Shown here: one piece after another, positions 1-5,513 of the stretch
Numbering within the stretch: position 1 is the first letter of the stretch
Layout of the letters: each line of letters opens with the position of its first letter
Source: Oscillospiraceae bacterium
GTDB lineage: Bacteria; Bacillota; Clostridia; Oscillospirales; Oscillospiraceae
Length of the DNA: 8,439 nucleotides
Reading direction: 5' to 3'
Assembly (NCBI GenBank): GCA_028691385.1
Contig: JAQUZL010000066.1
Span: 2,524 to 10,962, forward strand
Translations under genes and position numbers: made by a program
Notes under the pieces: model-generated
Databases searched by the model: none
What the model was told of the DNA's origin: nothing
The model's input: only the letters and a program-made list of their open reading frames with translations

Positions 1-1
1 G

Positions 2-70
2 GTTTCCGAGCTTGCCAGAATCAAAGGCGTATCGCTGCAGAGCGGGCAGGTCTATCACAGCTTCCGATAA
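2..70 (+). CDS. C-terminal end of an unrecognised upstream gene (partial)
   Basis: An open frame enters from the left edge and stops at TAA 68-70, giving 22 residues that end in SGQVYHSFR. Of the three plus-strand frames this one has the most GC-rich third codon positions, as the real genes here do, and its residue mix looks protein-like. That is the only evidence that it is coding. The fragment is too short to assign to a family and I do not recognise it. No clear terminator follows directly; the nearest hairpin is at 171-199. Confidence 0.35.
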   Translation, partial: VSELARIKGVSLQSGQVYHSFR

Positions 71-139
71 GTGCCGCGCAGCCGGAGAACTGGAAATGAT
101 CGGAAAATGAAAATATCTCTATGCCAATCGGCCAGACTG

Positions 140-148
140 TGATATAAT
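140..148 (+). promoter_or_regulatory. Extended -10 promoter candidate for the HD-domain gene
   Basis: TGA followed by a consensus TATAAT (143-148) forms an extended -10 element. No convincing -35 hexamer lies 17 bases upstream, which is tolerated for extended -10 promoters. Transcription would start near 155 and give a leader of about 130 bases before the HD gene. The element lies inside the perfect palindrome at 142-170, so a protein bound there would block it. Confidence 0.45.
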
Positions 149-170
149 AACGACTATGTCGTTATTATAT
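142..170. repeat. Perfect 29-bp palindrome over the promoter (operator candidate)
   Basis: Two 13-base arms, ATATAATAACGAC and its exact reverse complement, flank a TAT centre. The left arm contains the TATAAT of the plus-strand promoter, and by symmetry the right arm gives a TATAAT on the minus strand. Position and symmetry fit a repressor operator overlapping a -10 box. A stem-loop in read-through RNA is also possible. There is no T-run, so it is not an intrinsic terminator. Confidence 0.5.
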
Positions 171-199
171 GCGCATTTTGGCGCTCCGCGCCAAAGCGC
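171..199. repeat. GC-rich hairpin in the HD-gene leader
   Basis: TTTGGCGC (177-184) pairs perfectly with GCGCCAAA (188-195) around a 3-base loop. Outer GCGC arms (171-174 and 196-199) extend the stem past a 2-base bulge. Only TTT follows, so it would be a weak terminator for the upstream gene at best. It starts one base after the 29-bp palindrome and would form in the 5' leader of the HD gene. Confidence 0.45.
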
Positions 200-285
200 T
201 TTAAACTTCAAGCCGCAGCACTTCGGCGCGCGGATGGTATGGGATGATTGACGTTGTTCACCGTGAAAAGCCGGGAGGGTTGTCC

Positions 286-780
286 ATGTGGCGTGAAAAA
301 AACAGAGCGTTGTTTCTGGATTGTCTTGGAGAATTGGAAAAAGATCCGTTTGTGTGCCAGCTGCAGCAGTATCATCAGCATACTGCCGCGACGACAAGAT
401 ATGGCCACTGCGTTTGCGTTGCCTATTTGAGCTTTACTATGTGCCGCTGGATGGGACTGGATTATACGGCGGCGGCGCGGGGCGGCCTGCTGCACGATTT
501 GTACCTGTCCCAGTGGGAAGGCAGTGATGACGGCGCCCTGTCAAGATGGCGAACCCATCCGCAGGCGGCGCTGGAAAACGCGCGCCGGTTTCCCCTTTCG
601 GCCAAGGAAGAGGACATTATTGTCAAGCATATGTTCCCGGTGACCCTTGCGCTGCCGCGTTACTGCGAGAGCTACATTGTGAGCATTGCCGACAAGCTGG
701 CGGCGGTGCTGGAAAAGACCCATCTGGCGCGCCCGCTGGGCATTCATCGCAACCTGCGCGCGCTGGTCGGCGCATCTTGA
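286..780 (+). CDS. Small HD-domain phosphohydrolase-like protein
   Basis: This 164-residue protein is predicted to be a cytoplasmic metal-dependent phosphohydrolase of the HD superfamily. The metal-ligand series is visible: H41 in RYGHC, the H70-D71 doublet in GGLLHD, H91 in THP, H115 in IVKHM, and D136 in IADKLAA. Single-domain HD proteins of this type are common in Clostridia, and their substrate is generally unknown. The start is ATG 286 because GGGAGG (273-278) lies 7 bases before it; an in-frame ATG at 244 has no comparable site. The gene stands alone, with a palindrome-covered promoter upstream and a bidirectional terminator 11 bases after its stop. The family call is firm, but the actual reaction (nucleotide, cyclic-dinucleotide or other phosphoester) cannot be read from the sequence. 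Confidence 0.85.
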   Translation: MWREKNRALFLDCLGELEKDPFVCQLQQYHQHTAATTRYGHCVCVAYLSFTMCRWMGLDYTAAARGGLLHDLYLSQWEGSDDGALSRWRTHPQAALENARRFPLSAKEEDIIVKHMFPVTLALPRYCESYIVSIADKLAAVLEKTHLARPLGIHRNLRALVGAS

Positions 781-790
781 CTGCATATAG

Positions 791-826
791 AAAAGCGCCT
801 CTTTCCAACCGGAAAGAGGCGCTTTT
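791..826. terminator. Bidirectional intrinsic terminator between convergent genes
   Basis: A perfect 16-bp stem (791-806 with 811-826) closes on an AACC loop. It is flanked by A-rich sequence on the left arm and TTTTGTTTATTT on the right, so it can end transcription in both directions. It serves the HD gene on the plus strand and the NhaC-family gene on the minus strand. Confidence 0.92.
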
Positions 827-832
827 GTTTAT

Positions 833-2155
833 TTATTTGTCCGCGCCGTGCTCCGGTAGGAAGAAGATGAAAAGCAGGGAGCTGAGCAGCAGCATGAACG
901 GGTAGATGAGGAACGGAATGATCTCAAAGGCTGTGATGGAATAGCCCAGCGCGATGACGGCGCTCACGGCGTAAAGCATCTGCGCGCCATAGGGAATGAT
1001 GCCCTGAAACACGCAGCTGAAGGTGTCCAGAATGGAGGCGCTCTTCTTGGGGGAGATCCCATAATCCTGCGCCATTTCCCGCGCGATGGGGCCGGCCATC
1101 ACGATGGCGACGGTGTTGTTGGCAGTGGCGACGTCCATCGCGCCGACCAGCAGGCCGATGCCCAGCTGACCGCCGCGCTTGCCACGAAAGACCCGCTTGA
1201 TACCGGCCAGCAGCGCGTCAAAGCCGCCGTAGGCGCGAATCATGCCGCACATGGCCGATACCAGCACGGCGACCATGGCGGTTTCGAACATGCCCGACGC
1301 GCCGCTGCCCATGTTGGTGATCAGGGTGATGGCGTCCACCGTGCCGGTGGCGAGCATGATGACAGAGCCGGAAACAATACCCACCAGCAAAATCACAAAG
1401 ACATTGACGCCCGCGATGCCGCCCACAAGCACCAGCAGATACGGAATCAGCTGCAGCAGCGAGTAGCTTTCGTGAATGGAGCTTTGCACCTGCGTCTGGA
1501 ACGAAAGAATCAGGATGATAACCAGCGCCGCAATGGCAGCCGGCAGCGCAATGAAGAAGTTGGTGCGGAATTTGTCCTTCATTTCGCAGCCCTGCGTGTT
1601 GCAGGCGGCGATGGTGGTGTCGGAGATAAACGACAGGTTATCCCCAAACATCGCGCCGCCCATGACCGAAGCCACGCACAGCGGCAGGCTGAATCCGGCC
1701 ACCGACGAAACGGCCACGGCGATTGGCACAATCAGCGCGATGGTGCCGCAGGAGGTGCCCATGGCGGTGGAAACAAAGCAGGCCACCACAAACAAAACAG
1801 CGACCGCAAACTTGGCCGGGATGATGGACAGCATGAAATAGGCCACGCTTTCCGCGCTGCTGCGGCCGACGACGCCGACAAAAATGCCGGCAGTCATGAA
1901 AATCAGGATCATGGTGATGATGTTCTTGTCGGCCAGGCCGTCCGCCATCAGCTGCAGCTTTTCGTTAAAGGAAATGCTGCGGTTTTGCAGGCAGGCAACC
2001 AAAATGGCCGCCATAAAGGCGACGACAATCGGGATGTTGTAGAAGCCCATTTCAATGCCGAGTATGTACTCAAAGAGAATGCCAAGTCCGAGATACAATA
2101 CCAGAAAGACTGCGATTGGGAGCAGGGCAATGGCCCCACCGTTCTTTTTCTCCAT
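833..2155 (-). CDS. NhaC-family Na+/H+ antiporter
   Basis: This 440-residue polytopic inner-membrane protein belongs to the NhaC/YuiF branch of the ion-transporter superfamily and probably exchanges external H+ for cytoplasmic Na+. Hydrophobic helices run the whole length, the first at about residues 8-32 and the last at about 411-433. Conserved-looking polar motifs lie within them: GTSCGT at 133-138, GDNLSFISDTT at 171-181, ATANNTVAI at 343-351 and IIPYG at 386-390. The length fits the shorter Clostridia members. AGAGGA (complement of 2162-2167) is 6 bases before the ATG. The gene is monocistronic, with its own sigma-A promoter and a terminator shared with the convergent HD gene. Relatives include malate/lactate exchangers and possible amino-acid carriers, so the substrate assignment is by family only. 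Confidence 0.87.
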   Translation of the reverse strand: MEKKNGGAIALLPIAVFLVLYLGLGILFEYILGIEMGFYNIPIVVAFMAAILVACLQNRSISFNEKLQLMADGLADKNIITMILIFMTAGIFVGVVGRSSAESVAYFMLSIIPAKFAVAVLFVVACFVSTAMGTSCGTIALIVPIAVAVSSVAGFSLPLCVASVMGGAMFGDNLSFISDTTIAACNTQGCEMKDKFRTNFFIALPAAIAALVIILILSFQTQVQSSIHESYSLLQLIPYLLVLVGGIAGVNVFVILLVGIVSGSVIMLATGTVDAITLITNMGSGASGMFETAMVAVLVSAMCGMIRAYGGFDALLAGIKRVFRGKRGGQLGIGLLVGAMDVATANNTVAIVMAGPIAREMAQDYGISPKKSASILDTFSCVFQGIIPYGAQMLYAVSAVIALGYSITAFEIIPFLIYPFMLLLSSLLFIFFLPEHGADK

Positions 2156-2188
2156 GTTGATTCCTCTTTTTCAGAAAATTTCATTTTT

Positions 2189-2217
2189 ATTCTACTGGAA
2201 AGTACTATAAAAGACAA
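2189..2217 (-). promoter_or_regulatory. Sigma-A promoter of the NhaC-family gene
   Basis: On the minus strand, TTGTCT (complement of 2212-2217) is followed after exactly 17 bases by TAGAAT (complement of 2189-2194). Transcription would start near 2182, leaving a leader of about 27 bases that contains only the ribosome-binding site. A 12-bp-arm inverted repeat lies 4 bases upstream of the -35 box. Confidence 0.7.
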
Positions 2218-2221
2218 GGGT

Positions 2222-2253
2222 TTTTCCCCGCTTTTGCGAAGAAGCGGGGAAAA
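2222..2253. repeat. Inverted repeat abutting the NhaC-family promoter
   Basis: TTTTCCCCGCTT (2222-2233) and AAGCGGGGAAAA (2242-2253) are perfect 12-base complements around an 8-base centre. Read in either direction, the T-rich arm comes first and the A-rich arm last, the reverse of an intrinsic terminator. It sits immediately upstream of the minus-strand -35 box and about 75 bases before the divergent -35 box, so a regulator site is the best guess. A small GCCGA/TCGGC hairpin follows at 2259-2271. Confidence 0.45.
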
Positions 2254-2326
2254 TCTGTGCCGAAAGTCGGCAAACGTAAGAATCCGTAGAAACTTGCAAA
2301 AAAAGTGGAAATTTTTTTCAAATTAC

Positions 2327-2355
2327 TTGCAGCCGGAATTGATTCGTTCTATAAT
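2327..2355 (+). promoter_or_regulatory. Sigma-A promoter of the glutaredoxin-like gene
   Basis: TTGCAG (2327-2332), a 17-base spacer and a consensus TATAAT (2350-2355) form a strong promoter, with a predicted start near 2362. An A7 tract (2298-2304) and a T7 tract (2312-2318) lie just upstream of the -35 box, as in UP elements that contact the RNA polymerase alpha subunit. The leader is about 35 bases and contains the AGGAGGA ribosome-binding site. Confidence 0.75.
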
Positions 2356-2396
2356 AAAACACATAAAAAACCATCGGTTTGATAGGAGGAAAAAAT

Positions 2397-2648
2397 ATGC
2401 TGATTATGCTCGGTTCCAAGCTTTGCCCGGATTGTCGTGAGGCGATGGACAAGCTCAACGCCGCGGGTGCGGAATATGTTTTTGCGGACATTTCCGAAAA
2501 TCTTGCAAATTTGAAAATGCTGCTGCGGTATCGTGATACCAGCGCGGACTACGCGAAGGTGCGCAGTGCCGGCTCCATCGGAATCCCGTGCTTTGTGCGC
2601 GACGATGGCACTGTGACAAGACGTCTTTCCGACGTCCTGCCCAAATAA
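2397..2648 (+). CDS. Glutaredoxin-like CPDC protein
   Basis: This 83-residue cytoplasmic thioredoxin-fold protein is predicted to act as a small thiol-disulfide oxidoreductase. The active-site CPDC is at residues 10-13, at the end of the first strand, and a likely cis-proline region, GSIGIPCFV, lies at about 60-68, both in the usual glutaredoxin positions. It matches the 'glutaredoxin-related protein' group of Clostridia, whose members usually live without glutathione, so the natural reductant and target are unknown. An additional cysteine directly follows the cis-Pro. The start is ATG 2397, because AGGAGGA (2384-2390) lies 6 bases upstream; a TTG 18 bases earlier in frame would overlap that site. 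It has its own strong promoter and a probable terminator, so it appears monocistronic. Confidence 0.82.
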   Translation: MLIMLGSKLCPDCREAMDKLNAAGAEYVFADISENLANLKMLLRYRDTSADYAKVRSAGSIGIPCFVRDDGTVTRRLSDVLPK

Positions 2649-2674
2649 GGGCGGACAGATTTCGTTCTCGGCGG

Positions 2675-2710
2675 CTGCCCTGCGGCGTTGCAGGGCGGAG
2701 TATCTTTTTT
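2675..2710 (+). terminator. Probable terminator of the glutaredoxin-like gene
   Basis: GCCCTGC (2677-2683) pairs with GCAGGGC (2690-2696) around a 6-base loop, and a T-G and a C-G pair extend the stem to 9 bp. A T6 run (2705-2710) follows, but six bases separate it from the end of the stem, which is looser than for the other terminators here. The stop codon is 27 bases upstream. Confidence 0.55.
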
Positions 2711-2785
2711 ATGCCGGCGGCACAAAATTGTTTTTTGCCGGAATCAGTTGCTTTTGTGCAGAATATGGAACAGTTGAACGCGGGG

Positions 2786-2819
2786 TGTCGAACCGCGTCG
2801 ACAAGTTCTTCTGGTCGAA
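2786..2819. promoter_or_regulatory. Cluster of three 0A-box-like sites upstream of spo0A
   Basis: The Spo0A-binding heptamer TGTCGAA occurs exactly at 2786-2792. A 6/7 copy lies on the minus strand (complement of GTCGACA, 2797-2803) and another 6/7 copy, GGTCGAA, on the plus strand at 2813-2819. All three lie within 34 bases, just upstream of the proposed spo0A -35 box. Control of spo0A by its own product is established in Bacillus subtilis; that it happens here is an inference from position and motif density. Confidence 0.6.
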
Positions 2820-2832
2820 GCAACTTCCTAAC

Positions 2833-2861
2833 TTGCAATATTTGGAATTATATGGTAAATT
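2833..2861 (+). promoter_or_regulatory. Candidate sigma-A promoter of spo0A
   Basis: TTGCAA (2833-2838), a 17-base spacer and TAAATT (2856-2861) give a plausible sigma-A promoter that would start near 2868, with a leader of about 50 bases. The -10 hexamer is only moderately good, as might be expected for an activated promoter. I looked for a sigma-H pair (AGGA-type -35 with GAAT) in the same stretch and found only partial matches around 2841-2866. Confidence 0.5.
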
Positions 2862-2918
2862 AGGATCATCCGATAAGGATACCGGCTTAATTCAGTGATC
2901 GAACAGGAGAGGACAACG

Positions 2919-3713
2919 ATGGAGAAAAGAGTGACAATTTTGCTCGCAGATGGGAACGAGGAGTATTGCGAGCACCTGAAAAATGCAGTTCGGACAGCCG
3001 AGGGGTTTGAGGTTGTCGGAACGGCGACGGACGGTACGAGGGCAGTGGAACTGACGGCGGCGCTCGAACCGGACATTCTGGTGATGGACCTGATGCTCTC
3101 GAAGATGGACGGGCTGGCGGTGCTCAAAGCCGTTAGCGCGATGGAGCATCGACCGGACATTTTGGTGATTTCGAGCTTCTTGACGGACTATGCAACCAGT
3201 CAGGCTGTGAATTTGGGGGTTCGCTACCTGATGCTCAAGCCGTGCGATTACAGCGCGGTGCTGCAGCGCCTGTCAGAGATTCGGGATACGCCAATCGGCG
3301 CATCGGCGGGCGTGGTATCGCCCAAAACGCAGGAGATCAATGTGGAATCCATGGTGACCTCCATCATTCATGAAATCGGCGTACCGGCACATATCAAGGG
3401 CTATCAGTATTTGCGCGAGGCCATCATGATTGCGGTCAATGACATGGACGTCATCAATGCAATCACCAAGGTACTTTATCCGCAGGTTGCAAAGACGTTT
3501 TCCACCACGCCGAGCCGCGTGGAGCGCGCCATCCGCCATGCCATCGAGGTGGCGTGGGACAGGGGCGATCTGGAAACGCTGCAACGGTTTTTTGGCTATA
3601 CGGTTTCCAACACAAAGGGGAAACCGACAAATTCCGAATTTATCGCCCTGATCGCCGATAAACTGCAGCTGCAGATCAAAAACATGAACACCCAGCTGCT
3701 GCGCGCGGAATAA
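2919..3713 (+). CDS. spo0A: Spo0A, master response regulator of sporulation
   Basis: This 264-residue cytoplasmic transcription factor, once phosphorylated, switches cells into sporulation by binding 0A boxes. The receiver domain is about residues 4-122, with phospho-acceptor D57 in VMDLML, switch residue S85 and K107 in LKPCD. A linker at about 123-143 leads to the Spo0A C-terminal DNA-binding domain. That domain carries the highly conserved IIHEIGVPAHIKGY (149-162), the recognition-helix region TPSRVERAIRHAIEVAW (197-213) and FGYTVS/KPTNSEFIA. The length matches Bacillus subtilis (267). ATG 2919 follows AGGAGAGG (2905-2912) by 6 bases and aligns with the usual N-terminus; an in-frame GTG at 2895 does not. 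The acidic pocket reads ADGN where Bacillus has ADDN, so one metal-site aspartate is glycine. The gene has its own promoter with 0A-like boxes and a strong terminator. Confidence 0.98.
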   Translation: MEKRVTILLADGNEEYCEHLKNAVRTAEGFEVVGTATDGTRAVELTAALEPDILVMDLMLSKMDGLAVLKAVSAMEHRPDILVISSFLTDYATSQAVNLGVRYLMLKPCDYSAVLQRLSEIRDTPIGASAGVVSPKTQEINVESMVTSIIHEIGVPAHIKGYQYLREAIMIAVNDMDVINAITKVLYPQVAKTFSTTPSRVERAIRHAIEVAWDRGDLETLQRFFGYTVSNTKGKPTNSEFIALIADKLQLQIKNMNTQLLRAE

Positions 3714-3732
3714 CGCGCACGCCGGCACAATC

Positions 3733-3778
3733 GCGCCCCTGCCACGGCCAAACGGCCGCCAAAGCAGGGGCGCTTTTT
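3733..3778 (+). terminator. Intrinsic terminator of spo0A
   Basis: A perfect 10-bp stem, GCGCCCCTGC (3733-3742) with GCAGGGGCGC (3764-3773), encloses a small inner GGCC/GGCC hairpin and is followed by T5 (3774-3778). It starts 20 bases after the spo0A stop. Confidence 0.9.
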
Positions 3779-3834
3779 GCGCGAAAATCAGGATGCGGGA
3801 ATATTTTCCACGGTGTATTTTGACAGAATCCGGA

Positions 3835-3863
3835 TTGCGAAACGGGCACAAATCTGCTATACT
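3835..3863 (+). promoter_or_regulatory. Distal promoter candidate of guaB
   Basis: TTGCGA (3835-3840), a 17-base spacer and TATACT (3858-3863) form a sigma-A-like promoter. The predicted start near 3870 falls inside a perfect 12-base palindrome, TGAAATATTTCA (3867-3878), which could be an operator. It lies 60 bases upstream of the stronger guaB promoter. Confidence 0.5.
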
Positions 3864-3894
3864 ATATGAAATATTTCAAACAATAAAATCGTCC

Positions 3895-3923
3895 TTGACT
3901 TTTGCACAAGGCAAGGGTAGAAT
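3895..3923 (+). promoter_or_regulatory. Proximal promoter of guaB
   Basis: TTGACT (3895-3900), a 17-base spacer and TAGAAT (3918-3923) make a near-consensus sigma-A promoter that would start near 3930. The leader to the guaB start is about 49 bases, too short for a known purine riboswitch. Control therefore probably acts at initiation or on the longer transcript from the distal promoter. Confidence 0.75.
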
Positions 3924-3978
3924 AGCACACAATTATTAAAAAATTGGATACAGACCGAGGAAAAGGAGACGGGGAAGT

Positions 3979-5457
3979 ATGATGGTAAACGACAATGCCG
4001 GCGAGAAGTTTTTGAAAGAGGGCCTGACGTTTGACGACGTGCTGCTGATTCCTGCGGCGTCTGACGTTGAGCCGCGTCAGATCAGCCTTGGCACGCAGCT
4101 CACCAAGAAGATTCACCTGAACATTCCGCTGCTCAGCTCCGCAATGGACACGGTGACGGAGTACCGCATGGCCATTGCAATGGCGCGCGAGGGCGGCATC
4201 GGCATCATTCATAAAAACATGTCCATTGATGCTCAGGTGGAGCAGGTGGATATGGTCAAGCGCTCTGAAAACGGCGTTATCACCAATCCGTTCTTCCTGT
4301 CCGCGCAGCACACCCTGCGTGACGCGGACGAGATCATGGGCAAGTTCCGCATTTCCGGCGTGCCCATCTGCGAGCCGGACGGCAAGCTGATCGGTATCAT
4401 CACCAACCGTGATCTGACCTTCGAGGAGGATTTTACCCGTCTCATCGGCGAGGTGATGACCAAGGAGGGTCTGGTAACCGCTTCGGAGGGCACCACCCTC
4501 GAAGAGGCAAAGCAGACGCTGCACAAGCACAAAATTGAAAAGCTCCCGATTGTCGATAAGGATTTCCACCTGAAAGGCCTTATCACCATCAAGGATATTG
4601 AAAAAGCGGTTGCCTACCCCAACTCCGCCCGGGACGACAAGGGCAGACTGCTCTGCGGCGCGGCCATCGGCGCCACCAACGATGTTCTGGAGCGCGCGGA
4701 AGGACTGCTTTCCGCCGGCGCGGACGTGCTGGTCTTTGACAGCGCCCACGGCCATAGCCGCAATATTCTCGAGAGCATCAAGCGCGTGCGTCAGGCATTC
4801 CCGGAAGCCCAGCTGATTGCAGGAAACGTGGCCACAGGCTCGGGCACGCGCGCGCTCATCGAAGCGGGCGCGGACTGCGTCAAGGTCGGCATCGGCCCCG
4901 GCTCCATCTGCACCACCCGCGTGGTCGCCGGTATCGGCGTGCCGCAGATCACCGCCATCTATGACGCGGCCTGTGCGGCCAAGGAATACGGCGTGCCGAT
5001 TATTGCCGACGGCGGCATCCATTACTCCGGCGACATCGTCAAGGCGCTGGCTGCCGGTGCGAGCACCGTCATGATCGGTTCTCTGCTGGCCGGCTGCGAG
5101 GAAAGCCCCGGCGAGCTGGAAATTTATCAGGGTCGTCAGTTCAAGGTCTATCGCGGCATGGGCTCGCTTGCCGCCATGGCGCATGGCAGCAAGGATCGCT
5201 ATTTCCAGGAGGGCAACACCAAGCTGGTGCCCGAGGGCGTCGAGGGGCGGGTTCCGTTTCGCGGCAGCGTGTCGGATAATGTCTATCAGCTGCTGGGCGG
5301 CATCCGCTCCGGTATGGGTTACTGCGGCACCGCCACGGTTGCGGATCTGCAGGCGCGCGGCCAGTTTGTCCGCATCACCAGCGCTGGCCTCATTGAGAGC
5401 CATCCGCACGACATCAGCATCACCAAGGAAGCACCGAACTATACCGTTAAGGGCTAA
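3979..5457 (+). CDS. guaB: IMP dehydrogenase
   Basis: This 492-residue cytoplasmic enzyme oxidises IMP to XMP with NAD+, the committed step to GMP, and normally works as a tetramer. The (beta/alpha)8 barrel is split by a pair of CBS domains at about residues 100-210, as usual for full-length forms. The catalytic loop GIGPGSICTTR places the nucleophile at C311. IADGGI (341-346) and the GSLLAG phosphate-binding stretch follow. The mobile flap carries the Arg-Tyr dyad at R407-Y408 in GSKDRYFQEG and continues to EGVEGRVP. Start ATG 3979 follows AGGAG (3964-3968) by 10 bases; ATG 3982 is an equally possible start. Two promoters precede it and a strong terminator follows. No guaA lies beside it in this window. 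Nothing in the protein is unusual. Confidence 0.98.
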   Translation: MMVNDNAGEKFLKEGLTFDDVLLIPAASDVEPRQISLGTQLTKKIHLNIPLLSSAMDTVTEYRMAIAMAREGGIGIIHKNMSIDAQVEQVDMVKRSENGVITNPFFLSAQHTLRDADEIMGKFRISGVPICEPDGKLIGIITNRDLTFEEDFTRLIGEVMTKEGLVTASEGTTLEEAKQTLHKHKIEKLPIVDKDFHLKGLITIKDIEKAVAYPNSARDDKGRLLCGAAIGATNDVLERAEGLLSAGADVLVFDSAHGHSRNILESIKRVRQAFPEAQLIAGNVATGSGTRALIEAGADCVKVGIGPGSICTTRVVAGIGVPQITAIYDAACAAKEYGVPIIADGGIHYSGDIVKALAAGASTVMIGSLLAGCEESPGELEIYQGRQFKVYRGMGSLAAMAHGSKDRYFQEGNTKLVPEGVEGRVPFRGSVSDNVYQLLGGIRSGMGYCGTATVADLQARGQFVRITSAGLIESHPHDISITKEAPNYTVKG

Positions 5458-5464
5458 AATATTG

Positions 5465-5499
5465 AAAAGGGTCGATGTTTGCGCATCGACCCTTTTTTT
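5465..5499 (+). terminator. Intrinsic terminator of guaB
   Basis: GGGTCGATG (5469-5477) pairs perfectly with CATCGACCC (5484-5492) around TTTGCG, and AAAA/TTTT extends the stem. Seven Ts follow (5493-5499). It begins 7 bases after the guaB stop and ends just 3 bases before the Shine-Dalgarno site of the peptidase gene. Confidence 0.92.
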
Positions 5500-5513
5500 C
5501 ACAGGAGGAACGC

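Noticed and set aside
1472..2440. Plus-strand open frame of 322 codons opposite the antiporter gene
   Set aside because: It mirrors the NhaC-family coding sequence, is low-complexity in Gly, His, Asn and Asp, and runs through both divergent promoters.
2778..2798. tRNA T-arm-like hairpin (ACGCGG stem, loop containing TCGAA)
   Set aside because: Its loop is 9 bases rather than 7, and no anticodon arm, D-arm or acceptor stem can be built around it. The TCGAA is better explained as part of the exact 0A box.
2588..2863. Plus-strand open frame of 91 codons between the glutaredoxin-like gene and spo0A
   Set aside because: It starts inside the glutaredoxin gene in another frame, crosses the terminator, and has no ribosome-binding site or recognisable sequence.
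3924..3978. Purine riboswitch in the guaB leader
   Set aside because: The leader from the proximal promoter is only about 49 bases, and I see no three-way-junction core. The longer leader contains a second promoter rather than a recognisable aptamer.
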